In this document: one piece after another, positions 1 through 11,051 of the stretch | How positions within the stretch are numbered: the first letter of the stretch is position 1 | How the letters are laid out: every line of letters begins with the position of its first letter | Assembly (NCBI GenBank): GCA_035546775.1 | Contig: DASZWD010000038.1 | Location: forward strand, 1 to 47,577 | Source of the DNA: Acidimicrobiales bacterium | GTDB taxonomy: Bacteria; Actinomycetota; Acidimicrobiia; Acidimicrobiales; JACCXE01 | Length of the DNA: 47,577 nt | Direction: 5' to 3' | The notes under the pieces: model-generated | What the model saw: only the letters and a program-made list of their open reading frames with translations | Told to the model about the DNA's origin: nothing | The model's database searches: none | Made by a program: the position numbers and the translations under genes

Positions 1-25
1 TATCTAGACAGGAAGACACTAAGAG

Positions 26-2515
<2,490 letters not shown>

Positions 2516-2533
2516 TTCCCAAGTCGTTGGGAA
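2516..2533. repeat. Perfect hairpin 1 after clpB
   Basis: TTCCCAA, a GTCG loop, then TTGGGAA form a perfect 7-bp stem starting on the base after the clpB stop codon. It has no U-run, so it is not a classic intrinsic terminator. It is the first of two near-identical inverted repeats here and could be an RNA stem or an operator. Confidence 0.6.
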
Positions 2534-2550
2534 GTCTTCTAGATCCCAAC

Positions 2551-2566
2551 TCCCAAGTCGTTGGGA
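2551..2566. repeat. Perfect hairpin 2 after clpB
   Basis: TCCCAA, GTCG, TTGGGA repeat the core of the hairpin at 2516-2533. Further copies of TCCCAAC lie at 2544-2550, 2568-2574 and 2590-2596. The earliest possible start codon of the next gene (TTG 2561) lies inside this stem. Confidence 0.6.
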
Positions 2567-3700
2567 ATCCCAACAATCCATCAATTGGATCCCAACGGCT
2601 CCGATGTAGTTGATGTGAACGAGGCACTCGCCACTGCATTTCCGCTCCGTGCAGTCGTCGACAACCTCCCCGACGCGGTGTCGGCGTTTCGCGCCATTCG
2701 TGCCGACGACGGTCTCGTCGTGGACTTCGAGTGGGTGTACGCCAACACCGCGGCGGCAACGGTCGGCTTGGAGCCGAGCGAGCTGTTCGAGGCGTTCCGT
2801 CACGTGATCGACACCGGCGAGGTGTACGTGCATCCGTCGTTGTGGCGCGTGCGCGACCGCGGCGACGGCGTCACCGAGCGGCGGGCCTGCGAAGTGCGGG
2901 TGACCAAGTCCGGCGACATGGTCGTCGTCGTGTCACGCGACGTGACCGAGGATCTCATCGTCGCCGGGTTACGCGAACTCGCCCTCGAGCAGGAGCGGTC
3001 GATCACCCAGCAGCTGCGCGAGCTCGACGCTTCGCGCGCCGCGCTCATCGCGGCCGTCACCCACGACTTCCGCACGCCGCTCACTGGCATCGTCGGGTTG
3101 AGCTGGCTGCTCGACAGCGACTGGGACGACATGGAAGAAGCGACCCGGCGCGAATACGTGCGCGACATCGTCCGCTCGGGCGAGGAGCTCGACCGGCGCA
3201 TCACGTCGGTGCTCGAACACCTCAAGCTCGAGACGGGTCGCTACGAGATCGAACTCGAGATATGCAATGTGGGCGACGAACTCGCCGGTGCCATCGACCG
3301 CATGGGCATCATGCTCGAGGCCTACACGGTGGCGTTCGAGGTGCCCGAGGACGCGCTCGTCGTTGCCGACCGCACGGCGTTCGCCCGCGTCGTCGAGAAC
3401 CTGCTGTCGAACGCCGTCAAGTACGCGCCGCCCGCCACCCGCGTCACCCTGCGCGCCGAACGCGAGGACGACGCCGTGGTCGTCAGCGTCATCGACGAGG
3501 GCCCCGGCATCTCCGAGGAGGATGCGCAGCGCGTCTTCCAGCAATTCGAGCGCCTCGAGTCGGGCCGGCGCGTCGCCCACGGCAACGGGGTGGGTCTCTC
3601 GGCCGTTCGTCAACTCGTCGAGCTGATGGACGGGCGGGTGTGGGTCGAGCCCAACGAGGGCCGCGGCAGCGCCTTCCGCTTTGCCCTTCCCGCGGCGTAA
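2561..3700 (+). CDS. Soluble PAS-domain sensor histidine kinase
   Basis: A two-component sensor kinase without membrane segments, so probably a cytoplasmic sensor. After a PAS-like region (about 28-135) comes a HisKA domain with H-box THDFRTPL, phospho-acceptor His168. The HATPase domain follows, with N-box ENLLSNAVKYAP from 279, G1 DEGPGI from 312 and G2 GNGVGL from 341 (numbered from TTG 2561). All catalytic boxes are intact. The start is uncertain: TTG 2561 lies in a hairpin, and TTG 2585 or GTG 2615 are equally possible and keep the PAS domain. No response regulator is encoded nearby. The next gene, 59 bases downstream, is a second kinase that lacks the phospho-acceptor, so the two may work together. 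Confidence 0.9.
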   Translation: MGIPTIHQLDPNGSDVVDVNEALATAFPLRAVVDNLPDAVSAFRAIRADDGLVVDFEWVYANTAAATVGLEPSELFEAFRHVIDTGEVYVHPSLWRVRDRGDGVTERRACEVRVTKSGDMVVVVSRDVTEDLIVAGLRELALEQERSITQQLRELDASRAALIAAVTHDFRTPLTGIVGLSWLLDSDWDDMEEATRREYVRDIVRSGEELDRRITSVLEHLKLETGRYEIELEICNVGDELAGAIDRMGIMLEAYTVAFEVPEDALVVADRTAFARVVENLLSNAVKYAPPATRVTLRAEREDDAVVVSVIDEGPGISEEDAQRVFQQFERLESGRRVAHGNGVGLSAVRQLVELMDGRVWVEPNEGRGSAFRFALPAA

Positions 3701-3759
3701 CTCGCCCTGATTCGCTACCGTCTTGGGGCGGTCTGGTTTCGCAATACGGGGTGGGGAGA

Positions 3760-6300
3760 ATGCAACTGGGGCGGTCGACGCATGAACCGGCGCGGTATGT
3801 GCCGACGTACATGCTCGCGGGCGTCGTCGGGATCGTCGTGTACTTCCGGCTCACCGATGACGTCGCCAAGGCATTCCTGTACGACGGACTCGTCGCCAGC
3901 GGCGGCGTGGCGGTGCTGTGCGGCATACGCCGCCACCGACCGGCGCGTCCGCAATTGTGGTTGCTGGCGGCGGTCAGCCTGTTCTGCCTCGCGGCCGGCG
4001 ACGTCGCCTTCGACGTTCTGAACCTCGTTCGTCACGTCGACCCCGTGCCGGTGCCGTCGTGGGCCGACGGCTTCTATCTCGCCAGCTATCCGTTCCTGCT
4101 GGCGGCAACGTGGGGTATGGCCCGACGGCGGCTGCCGTCGCGCAAGATCGACACGTTCCTCGACTTCGCTGTGATCTCGCTGGCGGCGGCGATCGGCGTC
4201 GCTGGGCCGCTCGTGACGGCGAACGCCGGCGGCCATCGCTCGGTGGCGGCCGTGCTCGTCGCCACGGCGTATCCGATCGCCGACATCGCCGCCCTCGTGC
4301 CCACGATGTACCTGGCGCTGCACCGCGGGATACGCAACCCCGCGACCGAACTCCTCATCGCCTCGCTGCTGTTCCTCACCGTCGGCGACGTGGTGTTCGC
4401 TTACCTCGGGGCGAATGGCTACGACGTCGGCGCGGGTGTCGAAGTCACGTGGTTGGCCCACGCGGTGTTCCTGGGCGCCGCCGCCTTGCACCCCGCGATG
4501 GTCGCCGTCGCCGACCACCCGGCGCAGCGGCGCACGCGCCTCGAAGCGGTGCGCGCCGCCATCTTCGGCTTGGCGCTGATTCCACTCGTGCTCTCGCCCG
4601 TCTCGGACGCCGCCTTCCCACGCGTGCACTACCTCGAGATGCCGGCGCGCCTGGCGCTGATAATCGTCGTGCTGGCGCGCCTGCTGCGTTTCTCGGAAGA
4701 ATCCGAAGTGGCCCACGACCAGTCCGCTCGCCGCGCCGCCGCGCTGGCGCGAGCGCGCGAGGAGATCGCCCACATCGTGGCCGGCGCGGCCGACGCCATC
4801 ATCGGCGGCGACGCCGACGGGCGCGTCACCGCGTGGAACGCCGGCGCCGAGCGGCTGCTCGGTGTTCCGGCCGACGCGGCGATCGGCGGCAGCATCGCCG
4901 ATTACATCGCCGAGGACATCGGTCCGTGGGCGGAGGCGTTCCGCAGCATGATGCCGGGCGACATCCGCAGCGCGGTGATGCCGGCGATCCGCGGCGACGG
5001 CGTGTCGATCCTCGTCGACGTGCGCCTCGGGTTGGCGACGGCGCGTGACGGGCAGGTGACGGGTTGGGTTGCGATCGCCCGCGACGCGTCCGAAGCACTC
5101 GTCGCGCCCACCGCCGGTGCGCTCGACGCCGCCCAGGTGCTGCACAACGTCGAGACGATCATCGGACGGGTGGTCGACGTGACCGCCGTCGGGCTCGTTG
5201 CTTTCGGGCGCGACGGTGCGGGCTACCACGAGGTCCTCACGGTGGGCGAGCGCGTCGCCATCCACCTCCCCGACGAAGGCGACCTCGGCGATGACGGCCG
5301 TAGCGTCGTGCGCGACCTGCCCACGGTGTTTCGCGCCCGCGTCGACGCCCACGGCGTCGCGCCGGTCGAGCGGTTCTTGAGCCGCACCCGCGCGCGCAAC
5401 GGCGTGGGCGTGACGATCCGCCACGCGACGCTCGGACCGATCGGCCTGCTGTTGATCGGGCTGGCCGACGACGAACTGCCGTCGGAATCCGTCCTCGAGA
5501 CCATCCGCGTGCTCGTCCCCTCGCTGACGCGGGTGGCGCGCAGCCTGATGCTCGACGACGAAGAGGAGACCGCGGCGCGCCGCCGCGCCGACGTCGACTC
5601 GTTGCGCGCCGACTTGTCGGAGTTCGTTCGCAACGACATGCGCAGGCAAGTCGGCGCCATCCGGGGCGCGCTCGACGTGCTGCGCGACGAGAAGGTCTCG
5701 CTTGGCGAGAGTTGGCGGCAGCGATTGCTGGCGAACCTCGACGCCAGCGTGACGTCCCTCGAGCAACTCGTGGGCGACGTAGCGACTGCGGGGCTTGTCG
5801 TCGACGGTCGCTTCCCGTGCGACCTGCGCCTGATCGACAACCCGAGCGCCGTCATTCGCGCCGCGGTCGACGCGGCGCGGTGCTCGATCACCCAACCAAT
5901 CGAGTTGCACCTCGACGAGTTGCCGCCGATCCGCGGTGACGCCGAACGTTTGACCCAGGTCCTCGGTCAGCTGATCTCGAACGCCGCCAAGTTCTCGCCC
6001 CACGATCAGGCGATCGGGGTCTCGGCCGCCGTCGAGAGCGGAACGGGCCGGCTGCGCATCGCGGTGCGCGATCGCGGCATCGGGATCGCGCCCGAGGACC
6101 AACCGCTGATCTTCGGCCGCTTCGCCCGCGTGCACCGCGCCGAAGACCACGAGGTTGCCGGCGCCGGACTCGGGCTCTACATCGCCCAGGGCATCGTGGA
6201 GAGCCACGGCGGGCGCATCTCGGTGACGAGCCGTCCCGGTGACGGTTCGGTGTTCTACGTCGAGTTGCCCGTCGCCGCCGCGGTCGTCGCCGGCCGCTGA
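3760..6300 (+). CDS. Polytopic membrane sensor kinase with degenerate H-box
   Basis: An 846-residue membrane protein. Residues 15-310 hold about ten hydrophobic segments, followed by a linker, a PAS domain (about 334-445, around DGRVTAWNAGAERLLG), a GAF-like stretch, a dimerisation helix pair and a C-terminal HATPase domain. The ATP-binding boxes are intact: N-box with Asn741, G1 DRGIGI from 771, G2 GAGLGLYI from 801. The H-box is not: where kinases read HELRTPL this protein reads NDMRRQV, with Asn625 at the phospho-acceptor place (codon 5632-5634). It can probably bind ATP but cannot autophosphorylate at the usual site. ATG 3760 was chosen; in-frame GTG 3751 is an alternative, and upstream sequence belongs to the previous gene in another frame. 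Confidence 0.88.
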   Translation: MQLGRSTHEPARYVPTYMLAGVVGIVVYFRLTDDVAKAFLYDGLVASGGVAVLCGIRRHRPARPQLWLLAAVSLFCLAAGDVAFDVLNLVRHVDPVPVPSWADGFYLASYPFLLAATWGMARRRLPSRKIDTFLDFAVISLAAAIGVAGPLVTANAGGHRSVAAVLVATAYPIADIAALVPTMYLALHRGIRNPATELLIASLLFLTVGDVVFAYLGANGYDVGAGVEVTWLAHAVFLGAAALHPAMVAVADHPAQRRTRLEAVRAAIFGLALIPLVLSPVSDAAFPRVHYLEMPARLALIIVVLARLLRFSEESEVAHDQSARRAAALARAREEIAHIVAGAADAIIGGDADGRVTAWNAGAERLLGVPADAAIGGSIADYIAEDIGPWAEAFRSMMPGDIRSAVMPAIRGDGVSILVDVRLGLATARDGQVTGWVAIARDASEALVAPTAGALDAAQVLHNVETIIGRVVDVTAVGLVAFGRDGAGYHEVLTVGERVAIHLPDEGDLGDDGRSVVRDLPTVFRARVDAHGVAPVERFLSRTRARNGVGVTIRHATLGPIGLLLIGLADDELPSESVLETIRVLVPSLTRVARSLMLDDEEETAARRRADVDSLRADLSEFVRNDMRRQVGAIRGALDVLRDEKVSLGESWRQRLLANLDASVTSLEQLVGDVATAGLVVDGRFPCDLRLIDNPSAVIRAAVDAARCSITQPIELHLDELPPIRGDAERLTQVLGQLISNAAKFSPHDQAIGVSAAVESGTGRLRIAVRDRGIGIAPEDQPLIFGRFARVHRAEDHEVAGAGLGLYIAQGIVESHGGRISVTSRPGDGSVFYVELPVAAAVVAGR

Positions 6301-6307
6301 GGCGCGC

Positions 6308-7597
6308 CTAGAGGATCTCGAACGCGCCGGCGCGCCCGTCGCGGGGCGTGACGCCGACCACGACGCGGTCGCCCTGGGGCGACACGAAGGTGAGCTGCGC
6401 CTGGCCGCCGAACACGTTGCGGTGCACCAGCCGGCTGTCGCCGAAGCGACCGATGAGATCGGTGGCCGCCGCCGCGGCAGCGACGGGCGGCTTGCCCCCG
6501 ATGGCGACCTCGGCGTCGAGCAACGAGGCGAGCCGGGTTTCGTCGCGTGCCTCGAGCGCGGCGGCGAAGTCGTTTACGTAGGCCTTCACCGGCGTTGCCT
6601 TGCGATGGTTGAACTCGCGCCGGACGCGCCGCTTGGCGCGCGCCCACAGGTTGCGGGCGCGCTCGGCGCCCACGCCGATCGCATCGCGGGCGTCGTAGGC
6701 GACCGTCGCCGGCGTGCGCAGCCGCGCCAGGCGTGCCACTTCGGCTTCGTCGGCGTAGCCGAGCTCGGTGAGCAGACCGCCGGCGGCGCGCGCCACGCTG
6801 CGCTCGGCCAGCGTGTCGCCCTCGCGCTTGCGCACGCCCACCTTCGAGGACCCGAACATGTTCACCGGGGCGCGCCCGAACTCCGCCGCCTCCTCGCACA
6901 GGGTGGCGTCGTAGGGAAGCCGGAAGTGCTCGAAGATCTGCGCGAGGGCCGCCGGCGTATCGCGCACGATGTCCTCATAGCGCAGCTCCAGGTAGGCCAG
7001 GTTCCCGAAGTGGGCGCGAATGTCGCGCACCTCGGCGGCCCACGCCCGCGCCATCACTGCGGGGTGCGTGTAATCGGACGACAGGGTCTTCCAGTTGGCG
7101 CGCTGCGACGACGTGGCGTCGCGCCCGTCGCGGATGATGTGCACGTAACGCGCGTCGGGGTACAGCTCGGCTTGCAGCGCCGACTGCATTTGGTGATTCG
7201 GCGTCTTCTCCAGGACCAAGGTGGCGTCGGGACGCGTGCCGTTGCGCTGAGCCAGGAAAACCGAGTCGGCGAATTGTCGGGCAATCGTGAGCAGTTCGTC
7301 GCGCGACACCCACGTGTGGAGCTGGTTGCCCGAGTCGCCGATGAAGAAGTTCTCGAATGCCGGCGGCAGCACTTCGCAGAACAGGTGCGACTCGCCGCCG
7401 GTCGCGATCAGCGGGTGGGTGAACAGCAGCTGCTGCAGCCACGTGGTGCCGCTGCGGGGCGCGCCGACGACGAAGCCGACGTGCTCGAACAACGGACTCG
7501 CCGAAGGATCGAAGGGTGCCGTGCGTTGCCTCGCCTGGGCGACCGTGTCGTAGATCGACTCGCGGCGCGCCGACAGCCGATCAGGTTCGGTGGACAT
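6308..7597 (-). CDS. PAPS-dependent sulfotransferase with C-terminal extra domain
   Basis: A 429-residue sulfotransferase that should move sulfate from PAPS to a hydroxyl or amine, probably on a surface glycan or glycolipid. The 5'-phosphosulfate loop is GAPRSGTTW at 45-53 and the 3'-phosphate motif is IIRDGRDATSSQ at 154-165; LEKTPNH lies at 129-135 between them. After the catalytic domain (about 40-290) comes an Arg-rich linker and a final segment of about 95 residues that looks like a small NTF2/SnoaL-type fold. The same tail ends the paralog at 38794-39939, and the two align without gaps through the first 50 residues, which supports this ATG. A TAATCT -10 box lies 7 bases upstream. The acceptor is unknown. 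Confidence 0.9.
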   Translation of the reverse strand: MSTEPDRLSARRESIYDTVAQARQRTAPFDPSASPLFEHVGFVVGAPRSGTTWLQQLLFTHPLIATGGESHLFCEVLPPAFENFFIGDSGNQLHTWVSRDELLTIARQFADSVFLAQRNGTRPDATLVLEKTPNHQMQSALQAELYPDARYVHIIRDGRDATSSQRANWKTLSSDYTHPAVMARAWAAEVRDIRAHFGNLAYLELRYEDIVRDTPAALAQIFEHFRLPYDATLCEEAAEFGRAPVNMFGSSKVGVRKREGDTLAERSVARAAGGLLTELGYADEAEVARLARLRTPATVAYDARDAIGVGAERARNLWARAKRRVRREFNHRKATPVKAYVNDFAAALEARDETRLASLLDAEVAIGGKPPVAAAAAATDLIGRFGDSRLVHRNVFGGQAQLTFVSPQGDRVVVGVTPRDGRAGAFEIL

Positions 7598-7603
7598 CGT
7601 CGG

Positions 7604-7610
7604 TAGATTA
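7604..7610. promoter_or_regulatory. Overlapping divergent -10 boxes (TAGATTA)
   Basis: TAGATTA gives TAGATT on the plus strand and TAATCT on the minus strand. On the minus strand the box ends exactly 7 bases before the sulfotransferase ATG at 7597. On the plus strand it ends 7 bases before an in-frame TTG at 7617. That spacing is typical of leaderless transcripts. No convincing -35 box is seen on either side. Confidence 0.45.
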
Positions 7611-7655
7611 CGTGGCTTGACCGACGCCTACCGGCCCCGGGGATCTTCGCTCGAG

Positions 7656-8804
7656 ATGGAGATCGCCCTTACACCGGCCGATGTGGCCGGGCTACCGGGC
7701 GCCGGTCACGTGCAATTCGAGGGCGCGGCGGAGGGCTTGGCGCCGGAGTTGTTCGCCCACGGCGTCAAGCGCATCGTGGATTACTACGTGATGGGCATGC
7801 ACGCGGAGTACGGCCTCAGCAACTTTGCACCGCCAAAGCCGTTCCTGCTGTTGCTGCGCCAGCTCACCGACGATCTCTATGCCGCCATCAGCGACGGACC
7901 AGTCGCCGATGCATCACCGGGCAACGCCGAAATGGAACCGATCATCCGCGCGCTCTATCCGGCGGCGCCTTCCTCGGTCCCGCCCGTACCCGCGCCGCAG
8001 AACGCGCGGACAGACGCGGCGGCGCCGGTGATCGTCGTCGGGTTCCCACGCAGCGGCACGACGTGGTTGCAGCGCATGTTGCAGGCCCATCCCGATCTCG
8101 CGGGCCCTGAAGGCGAAACCTGCCTGTTCACGAGTCTGCGCGACGTGCTCGCGAACGATGCCCTGATGGGCCTCGCCGGTCGCGCCGCCGTCGTCGCCGC
8201 CGTGCGCCGTTTCGCCCGCGCGCTGTTTGCGTACTGGCAGGAACACAACGCGCCGGACGCATTGCGCGTCGTGGAGAAGACCCCGAGCAACGTCGACCAC
8301 CTCGAGACGATCGTCGAGTTGTTTCCTGAAGCTTCGATCATCGGCATCTACCGGGACGGGCGCGACGTCGTGCACTCGTTGATGCAAGTGCAGTTCGGCA
8401 CCGACGACCCGACTGCGGCGGCGAAAGGGTGGGTGCGGTCGTTTCGCAAGTTGCAGGCTTTCGCCGCGGGGTCCGACCGAATTCGCGTCGTGCGGTACGA
8501 GGAGTTGCTCAGCGATCCGACGGCGCACGTGGTCGAGTTGCTGGCGTGGCTTGGCTTGCCGGTGGACGATCGCGTGCGCGCTGCGCTCGAGGCGCAAGCC
8601 GGCACGCGGGTGAGTCAGCACCAGGTGCGCCACTCCGAGGGGCTGTCACCGGCAGAGGCGTACGCCGTGTACCGGCACGGCGGTGAGCTGCTGGTCGAGC
8701 TGGGCTACGCCACGCCGCAGGAGGTGCGCGCCGTGAAGCTGCGCCCGGGCTATACGTTCCAGCTCGTGCGCCGGCGCGCCGGGCGTCTAATGCGGAACCG
8801 GTGA
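7656..8804 (+). CDS. PAPS-dependent sulfotransferase
   Basis: A second sulfotransferase, 382 residues from ATG 7656. The PAPS 5'-phosphosulfate loop GFPRSGTTW is at 129-137 and the 3'-phosphate motif IYRDGRDVVHS at 231-241. About 125 residues precede the catalytic core and match nothing I recognise; they are not a signal peptide. The C-terminal tail domain of the other two sulfotransferases is absent. The open frame extends upstream to TTG 7617 and GTG 7590, but the latter overlaps the divergent neighbour head to head. The last 18 bases overlap the convergent acyltransferase. Acceptor unknown; context suggests the surface polysaccharide. Confidence 0.87.
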   Translation: MEIALTPADVAGLPGAGHVQFEGAAEGLAPELFAHGVKRIVDYYVMGMHAEYGLSNFAPPKPFLLLLRQLTDDLYAAISDGPVADASPGNAEMEPIIRALYPAAPSSVPPVPAPQNARTDAAAPVIVVGFPRSGTTWLQRMLQAHPDLAGPEGETCLFTSLRDVLANDALMGLAGRAAVVAAVRRFARALFAYWQEHNAPDALRVVEKTPSNVDHLETIVELFPEASIIGIYRDGRDVVHSLMQVQFGTDDPTAAAKGWVRSFRKLQAFAAGSDRIRVVRYEELLSDPTAHVVELLAWLGLPVDDRVRAALEAQAGTRVSQHQVRHSEGLSPAEAYAVYRHGGELLVELGYATPQEVRAVKLRPGYTFQLVRRRAGRLMRNR

Positions 8805-9908
8805 CGCGACTCTCTTTTTCAACCGCAGGAACGGCTGCTCGATCAAAAGCCACGACGTGGTGACCGCTCCCACCATGATCACGAGGCCGGTTGCGGTCAA
8901 CGCAACGCGGTTGCCCGTGCCGAGCACGTGCGAGGCCATGCGCAACGAAAGCGTCTGCCACAAGTACAGGCCGTAGGACACCTTGCCGATCGTCCGCATC
9001 GGGCCCCACTCCATCGGCGCCACGAGCGGAGGAACGCCGAGGACGACCGCGAGGATCACGACGCCGGCGGCGAGGGAGATGAGGGTGAAGCCCCCGTCGA
9101 ACACGAAACCTTCGGCCTTCACGAACAACGCGACGAAGACCAGGAACGCGGCGCTGACGATCGCGGCCTGACGCAGCCAGCGTGTCGGGACCATGTCCCA
9201 GCGCCACAGGAACGCGCACAGTGCACCGATGAGCAAGCCATCAGCGCGCGCATCGGGGCGCATGTACGCCGCGGGATAGCCGGCGCCCCAGTTCCAGATG
9301 ACCACTCGGATCAGAGCGGACAACAGCGCGCCCGCACCGATCGTCCACAGCACTGCGGGGCGCGTCTTGGCGAAGCGGAGTACGCCGAGCACGAGTAGCG
9401 CCGGCCACACCAGATAGAACTGCTCCTCGATCGCCAACGACCACGTCATGCCGATGCCCGAGCCGATCATGTGCGGGAGCTTGTAGACCTGCGCGAAGTT
9501 CGACACGTAGAACACGACCGACGCGACTTCCTTGGTCGCTTCGCGCATCGGACTGCCGATAGCGAGCGAATACACGACGAAGACGACGAGTACCGCGTAC
9601 AGCGCGGGGAGGAGCCGGAGGGCACGCCGGGCGTAGAACTTCCGAAAGCTGACCTCGCCCGTCCCCGATTTCTCGCCCACCAGCAGCGTCGTGATGAGGA
9701 ATCCCGAGAGCACGAAGAAGATGTCGACTCCGGCATAGCCGCCGGGGACGAGGCCGTCGGGCCGCCACGAGGGCTTCCACATCGTGCCGTAGTGCAGACC
9801 GATCACCAGCAGCACGGCCACGGCGCGGATGCCGTCGAGGCCCGGCACGTGGTGGAACCGACGGGCGCCAGCCGCGTCGAGCTCGTCGAGACCGAGGGTG
9901 TCCGTCAT
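8787..9908 (-). CDS. OafA/YrhL-type membrane acyltransferase (acyltransferase 3)
   Basis: A 373-residue integral membrane acyltransferase of the family that adds O-acetyl or other acyl groups to polysaccharides, peptidoglycan or antibiotics. About ten membrane helices are visible. Family marks are the catalytic-His helix VIGLHYG, DIFFVLSGFLIT, the RR..RLLPA motif, WSLAIEEQFYLVWP and GKVSYGLYLW near the end. The start is ATG 9908; a longer frame to 10028 only reads antisense-like sequence inside the neighbour. It lies 7 bases after its close paralog (9916-11046) in the same operon and is clearly a tandem duplicate. Acyl donor and target cannot be read from sequence. Confidence 0.93.
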   Translation of the reverse strand: MTDTLGLDELDAAGARRFHHVPGLDGIRAVAVLLVIGLHYGTMWKPSWRPDGLVPGGYAGVDIFFVLSGFLITTLLVGEKSGTGEVSFRKFYARRALRLLPALYAVLVVFVVYSLAIGSPMREATKEVASVVFYVSNFAQVYKLPHMIGSGIGMTWSLAIEEQFYLVWPALLVLGVLRFAKTRPAVLWTIGAGALLSALIRVVIWNWGAGYPAAYMRPDARADGLLIGALCAFLWRWDMVPTRWLRQAAIVSAAFLVFVALFVKAEGFVFDGGFTLISLAAGVVILAVVLGVPPLVAPMEWGPMRTIGKVSYGLYLWQTLSLRMASHVLGTGNRVALTATGLVIMVGAVTTSWLLIEQPFLRLKKRVASPVPH

Positions 9909-9915
9909 CGACCAG

Positions 9916-11046
9916 TTAGTGGGCGACCGGGGCCGCGACCCGAGACTTGAGCCGTAGGAACGGTCGTTCGATGAGGTGCCACGACGCGACGGTCGACAGC
10001 AGCGTGAGGCCAACGGCGGCGAACGCAACGAAAACGCGACCCTCGGCTCGGAACACCCGGAGGGCGATCACGATCGCCAGTGGATGCCAGAGGTAGAGCC
10101 CGTACGAGACCTTGCCGATCCAGCGCAGCGGTTGCCATTCCAATACGGGCAGGAGGCTGGTGCGGTTTTCGGCGATCGCGAGGATGATGACGCCCGTTGC
10201 CAGGGAGACGGCAGTGAACCCCGCGTCGTACATCACACCGGTGAGGTGCACGAGCACGGCCAACGCCAGGATCGCTCCGGCGCACAGAAGCGCAACTTCG
10301 TTCAACCAGCGCCGCGGGACGAGTTCCCAGCGCCACGCGAATGCGCAGAACGCGCCGATGAGCAAGCCGTCGGCGCGGCAGTCGGGACGCATGTACGCGG
10401 CCGGGAAGCCCCCGCCCCAATGCCACACGATGATGCGGATGACCATCGACGCGACCGCCCCCAGGGCGATGGTGACGAGCACGGTCTGGCGCGTCTTGGC
10501 GTAGCGCAGCAGACCGAACATGAGTAGCGCGGGCCACACGACGTAGAACTGCTCTTCGATCGCCAGTGACCACGTGAAGGTCAATCCCGATTTCTGCATC
10601 TCCTTCAAGAAGAAGGTCTGCGCGAAGTTCGACACGTAGAACACGACCGAGAGGATCTCTTGCAACGTGGTCTTGATCGATGCGTCGGTGGTCCACACGT
10701 AGAGCAGGTATGCGAGGAGCACGCCAGCCAGCGCCGGGAACAACCGCAGCGCCCGCCGGGCATAGAACTTGCGGAAACCGACCGAGCCGACCTTCGCCCG
10801 CTCCTCGACGAGCAGCGACGTGATCAAGAAGCCGCTCAGGACGAAGAAGATGTCGACGCCGATGAATCCGCCGTGGAACAAACCGCCCCCATCGCCCCAC
10901 AGCGTGCCGATGTGGAACGCGATGACCAGCACGACGGCGACTGCCCGGACACCGTCCAACCCCGGAATGTGGTGGAAGGTTCGCGGATGCGGGGGGTCAA
11001 GCCGCACCAGGGTGTCGGCGGCTGATCCCGCCGCGCCTCCAGGCAT
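9916..11046 (-). CDS. OafA/YrhL-type membrane acyltransferase (acyltransferase 3)
   Basis: Paralog of the next gene in the operon, 376 residues, with the same order of motifs: VIAFHIG, DIFFVLSGFLIT, RRALRLFPA, WSLAIEEQFYVVWP and GKVSYGLYLWHP. By eye well over half of the residues are shared. ATG 11046 is chosen because it follows the upstream glycosyltransferase stop by only 5 bases; the open frame continues to 11727 but that extension is a shadow of the upstream gene. It probably acylates a sugar of the surface glycan. Keeping both copies suggests two acylation positions or two acceptors. Confidence 0.93.
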   Translation of the reverse strand: MPGGAAGSAADTLVRLDPPHPRTFHHIPGLDGVRAVAVVLVIAFHIGTLWGDGGGLFHGGFIGVDIFFVLSGFLITSLLVEERAKVGSVGFRKFYARRALRLFPALAGVLLAYLLYVWTTDASIKTTLQEILSVVFYVSNFAQTFFLKEMQKSGLTFTWSLAIEEQFYVVWPALLMFGLLRYAKTRQTVLVTIALGAVASMVIRIIVWHWGGGFPAAYMRPDCRADGLLIGAFCAFAWRWELVPRRWLNEVALLCAGAILALAVLVHLTGVMYDAGFTAVSLATGVIILAIAENRTSLLPVLEWQPLRWIGKVSYGLYLWHPLAIVIALRVFRAEGRVFVAFAAVGLTLLSTVASWHLIERPFLRLKSRVAAPVAH

Positions 11047-11051
11047 CGAGT

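Noticed and set aside
1-25. HspR (HAIR) or CIRCE heat-shock operator before clpB
   Set aside because: The 25 bases available contain a ribosome site but neither inverted repeat; the true control region lies outside the window.
3715-6207. Very long open frame on the minus strand opposite the membrane kinase
   Set aside because: It lacks family motifs and hydrophobic pattern, is rich in His, Arg, Asp and Gly as expected for an antisense frame in G+C-rich DNA, and lies wholly over a well-supported gene.
6239-7606. 455-codon plus-strand frame opposite the first sulfotransferase
   Set aside because: No recognisable domain, and the minus-strand sulfotransferase has complete PAPS motifs.
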